Positions 35,050 to 44,942 of a DNA stretch of 45,191 nucleotides are shown piece by piece. The stretch comes from Phycisphaerae bacterium (GTDB lineage Bacteria > Planctomycetota > Phycisphaerae > Tepidisphaerales > Tepidisphaeraceae), in assembly GCA_030448225.1 (NCBI GenBank), contig JAUJNJ010000057.1:1-45191 (forward strand). The letters run 5' to 3'. Every line of letters begins with the position of its first letter. Positions within the stretch are counted from its first letter, which is position 1. The notes under the pieces were generated by a model. The model did no database searches. It was given only the letters and a program-made list of their open reading frames with translations, and had not been told where the DNA came from. The position numbers were made by a program, and so were the translations under genes.

Positions 35050-35332
35050 AGCCTGCTCTCCCTGCTTCCGCCGCACACAACCGGCCTGTTGCGCGGGCGG
35101 TGATGATACGAAACGACCGGTTCGCACGCAGTGCGTCACCCGCCGAACTCTCTCGCCGAATTGTGCGGCCTTGACCCTTGCCTGTGACTACGATGTCCGC
35201 GCCTCGCCGGCCGTTGCCCATGCGGAGCGGCGGCGGTTGTGCGTTGACGGCGGCCGCGGCGCACGGCAGGCTGCATGTGCGGCCGGCACGATCGTGTCCG
35301 TGCCGCCGCTCAGAAACTGGAGTCATGCACCC

Positions 35333-35646
35333 ATGATCGCTTTCGAAGTCCGGCTCAATGACAAGCTGGTCTGCATCGCGGGCGCGGGAAGACTTGGCGG
35401 TGCTTAGCGGTCTCCGCCAGTGGAGTGTTGGGGGCGAAGACGGTGCCCCCGCGGCCGGGTGTAACGGGTGGCGATGTTCTACTCCGTCGGCGGGTTGACC
35501 GCCCGGCCCGATCGGGAGAAGGACGTGCACATGAATTGGAAGTCCATCGTGCCGCTGCGGGTGGGGGGCGTGCAAGTCAAGGTTCTCGAGAGCAAGAACG
35601 CGGACCGGCCCCGGTCGCGGAAGAGGGCGTCCGCAAGCCCGCGTGA
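35333..35646 (+). CDS. Small planctomycete protein of unknown function, frameshifted
   Basis: About 104 residues over three frames: MIAFEVRLNDKLVCIAGA, then DLAVLSA and SGVLGAKTVPPRPGVTG, then VGGLTARPDREKDVHMNWKS and VQVKVLESKNADRPRSR. This matches the plan of a small family common in planctomycetes (start MxxFxVxLNGxxxCxAG, DLxVLSA, a VGGL segment, and DKPxxR near the end). Function unknown; probably cytoplasmic. The stop is placed at 35644-35646, in the frame giving VRKPA; another frame would run to 35731. Confidence 0.6.
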
Positions 35647-35705
35647 TCGCCGCTGCCACGGCGGGCATGGCGGGACGGTCATCGCCGCGGAGGCGGCGTC
35701 ACGGA

Positions 35706-36192
35706 ATGGTTACAGCACGAGGACGAGTTGATCATCCCGACGCGGTACAAGTGCAAGCTCCAGACGCTGTCGTGGCCCGTCGGGGCGGAGGCCGTCACGG
35801 CGGGCCTGGCGGGGCGCAAGCCGCACGTGGCGGAACTGTCGCTCGTGTTCCGAGACTCGCCGGTCCGGCGGGCGTCGGAGTTCCAGCGACTTCGTCGCCG
35901 TACGCCGTGCTGGTCGGCGAGTACCACGCGGCGACACGGCTCGGATATTGCCTCTACGCCGATGGCCGATCGCGGCGACTACGACGCCCGGTGGGAGGTG
36001 ACGGTGAACCCCGTGCCGCGGCCGCTGCGGGCGACCGCGGCGGCGTTGATCCGGGACCACGGGTTCCCGGCGGTGGCCGACTGGCTTCGTTCGTCCCGCC
36101 GCGCCGGCTGGGACGGCCGGCCGCACCGCATCGAGCTAATATTCGCGTCGGCAGACCTCACGCTGTCACAGCGGTTCTTTGACGGGGTTTAG
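35706..36192 (+). CDS. Protein of unknown function, possibly frameshifted
   Basis: About 160 residues. The frame open from 35728 reads IIPTRYKCKLQTLSWPVGAE, ELSLVFRDSPVRRASEFQR and, later, DYDARWEVTVNPVPRPLRAT, DHGFPAVADWLRSSRRAGWD and RIELIFASADLTLSQRFFDG. Between ~35890 and 35965 the other frame (SSPYAVLVGEYHAATRLGYC) looks more protein-like, so two cancelling indels are likely. An ATG at 35706 one frame off is the probable start. It follows the small gene at 35333 on the same strand. No domain recognised. Confidence 0.5.
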
Positions 36193-36318
36193 ATCGCCCC
36201 GACTCGCGGGACGTTACGTGGCGTGACACCACTGCCCTCGATGCTCCTACGACGGCCGCCGCGCGGCTCGGCCGCCGCCGCCCGACATGTAGCGCATTTC
36301 CGAAGGTGGGATGATTCC

Positions 36319-36865
36319 GTGAAACGCCGCCTCCTCACGCTGCTTTCGGCCGCTGTCGCTGCTGATGTGCGTGGCGGCGTGCGTGATGTGGGTCCGGAGT
36401 TATTTCGCCTCCGACGAAATCATTTGGCGAACGGAGCAGATCGATCGCCGCGATGGGAAGGTTTGGAACGTCCGCACCACGGGCCTCCGTTCGTCCGACG
36501 GATGGTGGGCCCACCACGACTTCAGTGACGTGGGCTCGCCGGACACCCTGCCGCCCCCACTTCAGGAGAAACAGGGCCACTCGTACGACCGAACGACGAC
36601 GTCCTACTGGAGTTCGGGCAAGCCACTGCACATAACGTTCGTCGCCACGCGGTTCGGCGGGCAGACGCCCGTGCCGTACTGGCTGACGGCGCTGATGCTC
36701 GCGATCCTCCCGGCGTGGCGAGGTGCCGCGCTGGTCATTCGACGGACGCAGGACCGCCGCCGGCAGGACCGGATCGGCCGCTGCCGCGCCTGCGGCTACG
36801 ACCTCCGCGCCACGCCCGGCCGCTGCCCGGAGTGCGGCGCACAGCCGACGGGAGCATCTTCGTGA
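36319..36865 (+). CDS. Membrane protein with C-terminal planctomycete zinc ribbon (copy 1)
   Basis: About 182 residues with one early break near 36360. It starts at a GTG (MKRRLLTLLSAAVA), continues after the break as LMCVAACVMWVRSYFASDEI (first membrane helix), has an outer soluble part (IIWRTEQIDRRDGKVWNVRT), a second helix (YWLTALMLAILPAWRGAALV) and ends in the cytoplasm with RCRACGYDLRATPGRCPECG, a four-cysteine zinc ribbon. This ribbon, with its LRAT/LRATP text, is very frequent in Phycisphaerae-type planctomycetes. The stop overlaps the GTG of a paralogue at 36862 (GTGA), so they are one operon. Function unknown; perhaps an envelope sensor or assembly factor. Confidence 0.75.
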
Positions 36866-37395
36866 TCCGAAGGTTATTCACCCTCTGCTCGGCCCTGTCG
36901 CTGCTGCTGTGCGGCATCGCGCTAACGATTTGGGCGAAGAGTTGGCAGACCAACCCCGACCGCGGCAGCTGGGGTTCCAAATCCTCGAACCGACGCGAAA
37001 TTAGGAGTTACGAGGCATATTCACACGTGGGAGAGCTACATCTCGAGCTGTACTGGGAGACCCTCGATGAGCCGACGCCGGAGGAAGCCTACTGGCACTA
37101 TCCCACACGCCGTTTGCATCACATCGAATATTCTGCCCCGATCACGGCCCTGTGTCGTCTCATGGTCCCGCAGCGGGCCCCCCGCTGGGGTCGCCGGGAG
37201 ATAACGATCCGGTACCTGACGGTCGCCGCCGCAACCGCCTTGCTTCCGGCTGCGTGGGGCGCGTGGTGGGGCGTGAAGCGGCGCCGCACACGTCGAGACC
37301 GCGCGCTCGGGTTATGCCTCGCGTGCGGCTACGATCTCCGCGCAACGCCGGGGAGGTGTCCCGAGTGCGGGGCGACGCCTCGACCGTCGCAGTAG
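36862..37395 (+). CDS. Membrane protein with C-terminal planctomycete zinc ribbon (copy 2)
   Basis: 177 residues, intact. Same design as the gene before it: RLFTLCSALSLLLCGIALTI (first helix), a soluble segment with SNRREIRSYEAYSHVGELHL, a second helix (IRYLTVAAATALLPAAWGAW) and a cytoplasmic CLACGYDLRATPGRCPECG ending 8 residues from the C-terminus. The soluble parts of the two copies share little, which suggests an old duplication with the ribbon kept under constraint. Start GTG at 36862 overlaps the previous stop. Function unknown. Confidence 0.8.
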   Translation: MIRRLFTLCSALSLLLCGIALTIWAKSWQTNPDRGSWGSKSSNRREIRSYEAYSHVGELHLELYWETLDEPTPEEAYWHYPTRRLHHIEYSAPITALCRLMVPQRAPRWGRREITIRYLTVAAATALLPAAWGAWWGVKRRRTRRDRALGLCLACGYDLRATPGRCPECGATPRPSQ

Positions 37396-37597
37396 CGCCG
37401 CGAGCGATGAGATGGCGATCGGAGCGAAGAGACGACCAGAACGTTCTGCGCCGCAACGGGTACCTCATGTCGAGAAGATGTCGCGTGACATGATCCGCCC
37501 GCTCCGCTCCCCCGCGTCGACGAGGAAGGGCGACGACAGCAGCGGGGCGGCACACGCAACTCGGCGAAAACGCACATATTTCTTTAGGAGTGATCGA

Positions 37598-38437
37598 ATG
37601 ACACGGACCTCGCGCAACAGTCTTCTCGCGTTCGTTCTGGCCGGCGTCGCACTCGTCGCGCCGGCGGCGGTGGTCGCCGACGTCGGCCTCGGCGCTACGC
37701 CGCCGGAGGGGGCGGAAATGCTCATCGACGGCACGCGGGAGACGCTCGACGAGAAGTGGACGTACTGGGAGGGGCCTCGGTTCAAGTCGGCGCTGCCGAT
37801 CAAGTGGAAGATCGTGGAGGACCCGCAAGACAAGGGGAAGACGGCGCTCATGACCGACGACCCGGCGGCGGCGGGCGGGAAGTACGGGGCGGCGGACATC
37901 GTGACGAAGAAGCCGTACCGCGACGTGCGCCTCCACGTCGAGTTCGTCGCGATGCGGCCGCGCGGCAACAGCGGCGTCTACCTCCACAACCGCTACGAGA
38001 TCCAGATCCAGGACGGCGACAAGACCAAGCACGGGATGGGCGCGGTCATCAACGAGACCGAATCGCCGTACGAGCAGTACAACGGCACCGGCAAGTGGAA
38101 CGCGTACGACATCGTCTTCCGCGCCGCCCGCTTCAAGGACGGCAAGCTCACGGAGCGGCCGCGCGTCACCGTCTACTTCAACGGCAAGAAGGTCCACACG
38201 AACCACGAGATCCAGAAGGTGTGGGGCGGCCCCAACTCCGGCGTTGACGGCGGCAACGACGGCGGCAAAGGCATCACCGACACGCCGGCCGGCCTCAAGC
38301 TCCAGGCCGAGGGGCACGACGTCCGCTTCCGCAACACGTGGATCAAGGAACTCGACCTCGCCGAGCCGAACACGGACTTCGACGAGCCCGTCGCCCAGCC
38401 CGCGCCGGCTGATGCTGATGCTGATGCGCGAAAGTAG
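37598..38437 (+). CDS. Secreted DUF1080 (3-keto-disaccharide hydrolase-type) protein
   Basis: 279 residues, intact, with TAGGAG before the ATG. A signal peptide (SLLAFVLAGVALVAPAAVVA) is followed by one DUF1080 jelly-roll domain: DGTRETLDEKWTYWEGPRFK, AADIVTKKPYRDVRLHVEFV, RPRGNSGVYLHNRYEIQIQD (the G-N-S-G-V-Y/F core) and GKWNAYDIVFRAARFKDGKL, ending with the barrel strand DVRFRNTWIKEL. DUF1080 domains are related to concanavalin-like glucanases and are very numerous in planctomycetes; some act on 3-keto sugars. Likely role: surface or periplasmic sugar hydrolysis, with the oxidoreductase fusion and DUF1501 pair as possible partners in the same pathway. Confidence 0.9.
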   Translation: MTRTSRNSLLAFVLAGVALVAPAAVVADVGLGATPPEGAEMLIDGTRETLDEKWTYWEGPRFKSALPIKWKIVEDPQDKGKTALMTDDPAAAGGKYGAADIVTKKPYRDVRLHVEFVAMRPRGNSGVYLHNRYEIQIQDGDKTKHGMGAVINETESPYEQYNGTGKWNAYDIVFRAARFKDGKLTERPRVTVYFNGKKVHTNHEIQKVWGGPNSGVDGGNDGGKGITDTPAGLKLQAEGHDVRFRNTWIKELDLAEPNTDFDEPVAQPAPADADADARK

Positions 38438-38507
38438 ATCGGGGGCGCCGCAAAACGGGAAGCGCCTGTCCGGGAGCGATTGCGACCCGCTGAAATGTGT
38501 GGTTCGC

Positions 38508-38539
38508 ACTTGATAGCCGCGGGGGGAAGCCCGTCGGTC
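38508..38539 (+). repeat. Single arm of repeat family D
   Basis: ACTTGATAGCCGCGGGGGGA... matches the arm at 10307-10338 with few differences, including shared flank (GTxCGCACxTGATAG). No second arm is nearby. Confidence 0.6.
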
Positions 38540-38672
38540 TACGCACGCGTCGTTGGTCGAGTCGTCCCGGGTTGATCGCCGGCAACGGCTTCTTTGCCGC
38601 CCGAGCGGACGGTGGGGGCGCGGCGACGGGGTCCACGCGGCCTCGGACCAGCGCGGCCGCCGGGGGCGCGGG

Positions 38673-41500
38673 TCAGACCGGCGTGAAGGTGAGCGTGTCG
38701 AGCATCATGCGGAAGCCGCGGGCGAGCGGGTTCTTGCCGGTGACGCGGAGGCGGAGGTACTGCGTGCCGCCGGCGGACGAGCCGTCGAACGTGACGGTGC
38801 CGAGCGGCACGTCCGCCCACGCCGGCCGGCGGCTGTAGAGGTCCTGCGCAGCCGTCCCGACGTCGGCGCCGGGGCCGTCGGGCGACGGGCCGATCGACGC
38901 CCGCCCCTGCCCGCCGCGGCGGAACTGCTGCGCCCGCAGCGTCAGCGCGTACGTGCCGGCGGCGGGAGCCTGGAAGGCGACGGTGACGTGGTCGTCCACC
39001 GCGTTGCCCATCACCTGCACGATGCCCGGCCGCCGGCGCTTGAACTTCCGCTTCGTCACCCTGTCGGAACTTGGACGCGACCGTCAGCGCCTCAACCTCC
39101 TGCACGACGGTCACGGGCGGGGCCGTGGGCGTCGGTGTGGGCGTCGGCGAAGGGGTCGGCGTGGGCGTGGGAGTCGGTGTTGGCGTTGGAGTCGGAACCG
39201 GTGTTGGCGTGGGTGTCGGCGTCGGCGTCGGGGTCGGCGTTTCGCCGAGCGCGGCGACGGGTTCGTAGGCGGTCAGCGCGTACTGTCGGTCGCCGATCGT
39301 CGCGGTGACGTTCCGGTCGGCCTCGATGCGGTCGACGCTGCCGTCGGGTTTCAGCGTCAGCACGAAGCCGGTGCGCTGTGCGAACGTGACGTCGGGGGGG
39401 CCGTCGGCGTCGAGGTCGACGCTCGTCCCCTCGCCGCCGGCCGCCGTGCGGCCGACGTAGACGTCGCCGCTCACGCGGCCCAGCGCGGTGGCGAACCCGT
39501 CGGCCGTCTGCGCAAAGCTCGCCCGCACGTCCCCGGCCGCGGGGTCGCCGGCCGAGCTGGGGTAGACGAACACGCGGTTGGCCGCGTCCGCGGTGACGGC
39601 CCGCACGGGCGAGACGTCGCCGTAGCCGCCGCGGACGCTCGCGTCGCTCTGCGTGAGCGACGGCGCGTCGCCGAGCACGAGGTAGTTCTGCCGGTCGCCG
39701 CCGGCGGCCGCGAACCCGGTCGACGCGACGCCCCCGGCGACGGTCGTGGCGAGGGTGGCGTCGCCGTCGCTCGTCAGCAGCGGCAGCGTCACGCCGAACG
39801 TGCCGGGGTCGGCCGACGAGGTGACGGTCGACAGCACGCCGTCGGGCGTGACGACCAACTCGTTGCGGAACGTTGGGCCGGGCGCCGCGCCGTCGCGCGG
39901 CGCGTAGTCGATCGTGAGGCGCACGAGCATCGGGTGGGCGAACCCCACGCTCAGCACGCCCTCGTACTGCTCGGGCACGCTCGCCAGGCGTTGCCACTGG
40001 CCGTCGTCGCCGACGAACGTGGGCGCGAAGCTCACGCCTTGGCCGGTGACCGGGTCGCGGAAGCCGTCGCCCGGGCCGAGGCGGGTGTCCCAGCCGGCGC
40101 GGCCGAAGCGGGTGACGCCGAGCGTCGTCCAGTACTGGTCCTTGAAGACGACGGTCGAGCCCTGCAGGCTCGCCTGCACGGCCATGCCCCCGGCGTCGGC
40201 GAACGCGCCGGCGAAGTACGGGTCGGTACCGATCGTGTAGCCGCCCGCCTCGGCCGGCGTGGCGGTGGCGGCGGCCCCGGCGGCGGCGACGGCCGCGCCG
40301 TTGGCCGCGCGGGCGAGGTACGTCTCGGCCATGTGGTACATCACGTAGCCGTTGTAGTTCGTGACGAAACTGTAGCTCGCGAAACCCACGCCCTGCTCGG
40401 GGTCGAACGCGTTCTTCGTGACCGAGAAGCTGCCGTCCGCCCGCTGGAACCGCCGCGCGCTCGTCAGCGCCAGTTCCGACGCCCGGCGGAACTCGCCCGC
40501 CCGCGCCGCGTCGCCCTCGGCCGCGTAATGGCCGGCGAGGCGCTCGAAGTTCACGCCGTTGACGATGTCGTTCCAGACGTGAGCGCCGCTGCGCCCGCCG
40601 GCCGGGCCCTCGCCGGTGGGGCCCTGGAGGTAGGCGCTGCTGGTCGTGCCGGCGACGACGATCGCCTCCATCTCGTCGCGCGACGGGCCGTCGTACCCGG
40701 CCGTCAGCATCGCCAGCAGGTTGCCGCGGGCGGCGGCGTCGTAGGCGTAGCTGCCGGCGTACCCCTCGGCGTTGTCGCCGGGGCGGGTGTCGTTGTAGAG
40801 GCCGAGCGTGTCGTCGAAACGCGACCGCTGCGTCTCGGCCCAGCTCTGCTCGATCCAGTCCGTCGCCTCGGCGCGGTCGATCAAGCCGCGCTGCGCGCGG
40901 AGCCACTCGCCCTTCATCGCGTACGTGCGCCAGTTGTGATCGAGGCCGTTGAGGATCAGGTCGCGGTCGACGCCGAGTCGCTCGCGCCAGGTCGCCATCG
41001 TCTCGGCGGGCACGAGCGGGGCGTAGAGGTCGAGCGCGCCGGTGACCGGCGCGAGGTAGAACTCCGCGTGGTCGTCCGGCTGCGCGTCGCGCCCGGCGGC
41101 GAGGGTGGCGGTGGCCGCGTCCATCGCCGCGACGCCTTGATCGAGCAGGTCGGCGGCGCGCCCGGCGCTCAGCCCCCGGCCGGGCGCGAACCCGCAGTAG
41201 GGGGTGGCGGATTGGACCACCCCGGGCGCCACCCGGTCCGAGATTCGCCCCCCCGCGGCCTGGTACTGCCCGATTGCGCGCACGACCTGCTCGAGTTCCT
41301 CGAGGTAGGTCGCGTCGGTCACGTTCGTCGGGGACGTCGGCCGGGCGGACAGGTGATAGGGGGAGCGCCGCGCGGCGGACAGGGCGGCGGCGGGGACAGT
41401 TCCGGCGTCGGACGCCGACGCCGCGAACAGCAGCCGACCTCCAGACGCTCGATAGGGCGAACGGGGCGCGCGGCGGTAGGGGTCGGGTAGATCGACCCAT
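38673..41500 (-). CDS. Large LEPR-XLL-type secreted protein with carbohydrate-binding tail
   Basis: About 942 residues over four frames. From the ATG at 41500 the start reads MGRSTRPLPPRAP, then PVRPIERLE in a second frame and GRLLFAASASDAG in a third; restoring one G in a GGG run gives ERLEGRLLFAA, the planctomycete LEPR-XLL N-terminal signature. Residues ~70-430 are helical with WNDIVNGVNFERLAGHYAAE, YSFVTNYNGYVMYHMAETYL and look like an alpha/alpha-toroid (polysaccharide lyase or glycoside hydrolase type). A beta-rich part follows (GVTRFGRAGWDTRLGPGDGF). A Thr-Pro repeat linker (~40 residues) leads to a C-terminal carbohydrate-binding-like domain (VTVVQEVEALTV, then AAGTYALTLRAQQF and GFRMMLDTLTFTPV) after a break near 39065. 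Probable cell-surface polysaccharide enzyme; the catalytic residues are not identified. Confidence 0.78.
39125..39240 (-). repeat. Tandem Thr-Pro codon repeat
   Basis: A degenerate 6-base repeat (ACxCCx on the minus strand) encodes the Thr-Pro linker of the gene above. Such runs vary in length between strains. Confidence 0.8.
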
Positions 41501-41680
41501 GCAGAAAACCTCGTTACCACCCCAGCTTAACCCCCGGCCCGGCGGGGCGCTGCGGCGGACGCCTCGTTGTAGCCGACGGAACCGCTGCGGCCACTGTCCA
41601 ATCCGCTGCGGGCGTCTCGTGAAGCCTCACAGTAGGGAACGATGGTGCCGTGGGCAATGCTTGGGGCGGGGCGGGAAGGG

Positions 41681-41712
41681 GAAGGATGAAGGACGAAGGA
41701 TGAAGGATGAAG
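41681..41712 (+). repeat. Short tandem GAAGGATGAAGGA repeat
   Basis: GAAGGATGAAGGACGAAGGA and TGAAGGATGAAG give four units of GGAxGAA. TTCATCC at 41737 onward (GTTCATCCTCC) is a weak inverted partner. The whole space 41501-41976 (476 bases, between divergent genes) has no other feature besides CACGCTTCGC (41837) / GCGAAGCGTG (41999), a 10-base inverted pair. Confidence 0.5.
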
Positions 41713-41976
41713 CAGAATCCCGCCGACGGCTTTGTTCATCCTCCGCCTCGTTCGGTGGCTCCCGTCATGCCAGCCTTCTCTCTACGGATGACATGATTCA
41801 TCACGGGCGAGTCACGTCGCTCGCCAAGTAACGTGACACGCTTCGCGCGCCGCGGGGCCACCCAGCGGCCCCTTCGAGTCTGCCCGCAGCGAGGTCGATG
41901 GCTTTCGCCGCGCGTTCGCCACGCGACCAGCGTCGCCAACGATCGCGGCGTCGAGTACGCTTCGCCGCCATGGCAA

Positions 41977-43262
41977 ATGCGGCGACGAGGCGTGAGGCGA
42001 AGCGTGACGCGGGCCCCGGCCTGGCGGGGCGGCGGCGACGAGCGGGACCGCATCCCCGCCGCCGAGTACGCCGCCCGCCGCGAGCGGGTGATCAAGGCGT
42101 TGAAGGCCGCGGCGGCGGTCGTCTTCGCCGGCGAGCGCGCCGCCGCTGCTCGGCCGGTGGCGGCCCGACTACGGCTTCTACTACCTCACCGGCGTGCTCC
42201 GACGAGGCCGGGGCGGCCGTGCTGTTCGACCCGACCAACCCCGACCCGGACAAGCGCGCGGCCCTGTTCCTCCGCCCGCTCAACCCCGAACTCGAGCGCC
42301 GCTGGGACGGCTACCGGGCCAGGCGATTGCGCCGAGCTGAAGGAGCCGCACCGGCTTCGAGACGATCTACCGCGCCGGCATGCTGCCGCGTCCTCACGCA
42401 GCTCACCCGCCGGTCGAAGCCGCCTCGCCTGCCTCCACCTGTTCAGCACCTACCCCCGCCCGTCTCGCCCGATTTGGCCGTCTACCGCCAACTCGCCGGC
42501 TGCATCCTCGGCGTGTCGATCGCGGACATGACCGACCTGCTCCCCAACTGCGGGCGGTAAAATCGCCCGCGGAGCTGAACCTCGGCGGCAAGGCCGCCGC
42601 CGCCACCGCGCGCGGCTACGAGTACGCCGCGCACGATGCGCCCGGGCGTCACCGAGCGGACGTCGACGCGCGCTGGAGAACGGCTACCGCGACGGCGCGC
42701 CGAGGGCGTGGCCTACAACTCGATCGTCGGGCGCCGGCCTCAACGCCACGGTCCTGCACTACATGGACAACAAGCGCCGCGACGCAGGACGGCGATTTGC
42801 TGCTGATCGACTCGGCCGCCAGCTACCGTGGCTACGCCGCCGACGTGACGCGCACGTACCCGGTGAGCGGTCGGTTCACCGACGAGCAAGCGCGAGGTGT
42901 ACGAGGTGGTGCTCGCCGCCCAGATCGCGGCCATCCGCGTCACCAAGGCCGGCAACCGGATGAGCGACGTCGACGCCGCCGCCCGCAACGTGATCGACAA
43001 GGCCGGCTACGGCGACAGCTTCATCCACGGCATCGGCCACCAACTGGGCCTGGAAGTCCACGACGTGAACCCCGACGGCCCGCTCAAGCCCGGCATGGTC
43101 GTCACGATCGAGCCCGGCATCTACCTGCCCGAGCAGAAGATCGGCGTCCGCATCGAGGACGACATCCTCGTCACCGCCAAGGGCAACGAGAACCTGACGG
43201 CGATGATCCCGAAGAACGCGAAGGACGTGGAGGCGCTGCTGGCAAACGCTCGCAACGGGTGA
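41977..43262 (+). CDS. M24 aminopeptidase (Xaa-Pro type), heavily frameshifted
   Basis: About 428 residues. N-terminal creatinase-like part in several frames: [52 protein letters not shown] and [20 protein letters not shown]. The C-terminal M24 part is complete: [20 protein letters not shown] (the two metal Asp residues), [17 protein letters not shown] (metal His), [16 protein letters not shown] (Glu) and [10 protein letters not shown] (Glu). It removes N-terminal residues next to proline using two metal ions. Breaks come roughly every 30-100 bases from 42130 to 42895; the last ~120 residues are clean. The ATG at 41977 is the best start but uncertain. A family aminopeptidase rather than methionine type is inferred from the N-terminal domain. 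Confidence 0.8.
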
Positions 43263-43560
43263 GGGAGCGTGGCGGTTTTCCGTACATTCGAGCGCGATTG
43301 CGTTTCGCCCTGGATCGCGCTCGTCCGCTGACGGTCGCTTGCGTTTTTGCGATGCTCGTGCGGTCGCGAAGACGCAAGCGACTTCTCGGTCCACTTTGCT
43401 TCCTCATCTCCGACGTCCCTTGGTTTTCCGTTGACCCCGCGCAGTTGGGGCGCGACACTGTCGTTCGTCCGGTGCGTGACGCGCACCGGAGTTTCACAGC
43501 CCGCCGCCGCACATGGGGTGTATTCACCCCCGGGCTTGGTAACCGCGGCGAGACAAGGAC

Positions 43561-44667
43561 ATGGCCGATGCGAAAGTTCGACGGCAGATCGCGATGCTCG
43601 CGGCCCGCCTGATGTACGACCGGGAAGAATCCGAGTACTTCACCGCCAAGCGCAAGGCGGCCAAGCGGCTCGGCGTCGAGTACAAGTACCGCCCGAAGGA
43701 CCTCCCCTCCAACGCGGAAATCCGCGACCAGATCGGCGCGCTCGCCTTCGTCTACGAGGGGGACCGCCGCGACGAGAACCTCCTCCAGATGCGCCTCGAG
43801 GCGCTGCGCATGATGCGTCGCCTGTCGGCGTTCCGCCCGCGCCTCATCGGCAGCGTGCTGACCGGGCACGTCCGCAAGGGTTCGGACGTCGACATCCACG
43901 TCTTCAGCGACAACGCCTCGGCCGTCACGGCCGTGCTGGACGAAGAGCACCTGCCGTACACGGTCGAGCACAAGCGGGTCATCAAGCACAACGAGGAGCG
44001 GGTGTTCACCCACGTTCACGTGCGCGACCGCTTCGACTTCGAGCTCACGCTCTACGGCTCCGACAAGTTCAACTACCCGTTCAAAAGCTCGATCACGGGG
44101 AAGCTCATCGAGCGGGCGACCGTGCCGGAACTCGAAGCCCTCCTGCGGCAGGAAAACCCCGGCGTCGATCTCGACGCTGCGGTGGAAGACCTCACCGAAC
44201 GACTCGACCGTTTCGAGGTCTACCGCATGCTGCTCGACCCGCTGGAGCGCGTGAAGCAGAAAGCCGCGTATCACCCCGAGGGGGACGCGCTCTACCACAG
44301 TTTGCAGGTGTTCGAACTCGCCCGGCGCGAGCGGCCGTGGGACGAGGAGTTCGTCACGGCCGCCCTGCTGCACGACGTCGGCAAGGCGATCGACCCGCAC
44401 GACCACGTGGCGGCCGGCCTGGCGGCGCTGGAGGGGACGATCACGCCGCGGGTCGAGTTCCTCATCGCCCACCACATGGACGCCCAGGCGTACCAGGCCG
44501 GCACGCTCGGCCACCGCGCCCGCCAGCGGCTGGAGCAGCACGAGGAGTTCGAAGACCTGATGCTCCTGCGCGACCTCGACACCGCCGGCCGCCGCCGGGG
44601 CGCGATCGTGTGTACGGTCGCCGAGGCGCTCGCGTACATCCGCTCGCTCGACGCGGAGGAGGGTTGA
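43561..44667 (+). CDS. Nucleotidyltransferase-HD domain protein
   Basis: 368 residues, intact, with AAGGA before the ATG. Residues ~75-160 form a Pol-beta-type nucleotidyltransferase: [20 protein letters not shown] (family GSxxxGxxxxxSDxD) with a third acidic site near [12 protein letters not shown]. Residues ~215-365 are an HD phosphohydrolase: [33 protein letters not shown] (the HD pair) and [16 protein letters not shown], ending [12 protein letters not shown]. The order recalls CCA-adding and poly(A) enzymes, but the RNA-binding core between the two is short, so the target may instead be a protein or a small nucleotide. It is a single gene with no clear partner. Confidence 0.82.
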   Translation: MADAKVRRQIAMLAARLMYDREESEYFTAKRKAAKRLGVEYKYRPKDLPSNAEIRDQIGALAFVYEGDRRDENLLQMRLEALRMMRRLSAFRPRLIGSVLTGHVRKGSDVDIHVFSDNASAVTAVLDEEHLPYTVEHKRVIKHNEERVFTHVHVRDRFDFELTLYGSDKFNYPFKSSITGKLIERATVPELEALLRQENPGVDLDAAVEDLTERLDRFEVYRMLLDPLERVKQKAAYHPEGDALYHSLQVFELARRERPWDEEFVTAALLHDVGKAIDPHDHVAAGLAALEGTITPRVEFLIAHHMDAQAYQAGTLGHRARQRLEQHEEFEDLMLLRDLDTAGRRRGAIVCTVAEALAYIRSLDAEEG

Positions 44668-44754
44668 AGCGTTGGGGGTGGAGGAGTGGGGAGTGGAGAG
44701 TGGAAAGTGGGTAGAAGCGTCGGGGGTTATCACCCTCGGCTGGTGAGTCGCGTC

Positions 44755-44800
44755 CTCCCTCTCCCCAGTACGCTGGGGAGAGGGCGGGGGAGAGGGGTTC
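44755..44800 (+). repeat. Repeat family B copy
   Basis: CTCCCTCTCCCCAGTACGCT, then GGGGAGAGGGCGGGGGAG: a near-consensus copy with the central dyad and G-rich tail, in the space between the NTase-HD gene and the CPXCG gene. Upstream, GAGTGGGGAGTGGAGAGTGG (44684 on) is a short tandem repeat. Confidence 0.75.
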
Positions 44801-44942
44801 GCGCCGTCGGCGTGCCGCGTCGTGTTGCGCCTGCCGCGCGAGCCCCTTCCCCCTCCCTCACCCCGCATGTGTGGCGGAGCACGCCCGACAACGGCCCGCT
44901 CCTCTACTCCCCAGCCCCCGCGCTTCGGATACGCTGCACGGC

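Noticed and set aside
39125..39240. Tandem repeat considered as a CRISPR array
   Set aside because: The unit is six bases, codes for Thr-Pro in frame, and there are no spacers or cas genes.
38953..41490. Plus-strand open frame of 845 codons opposite the LEPR-XLL gene
   Set aside because: Same reason: biased composition, no motif, and the opposite strand has recognisable protein in the toroid and binding domains.
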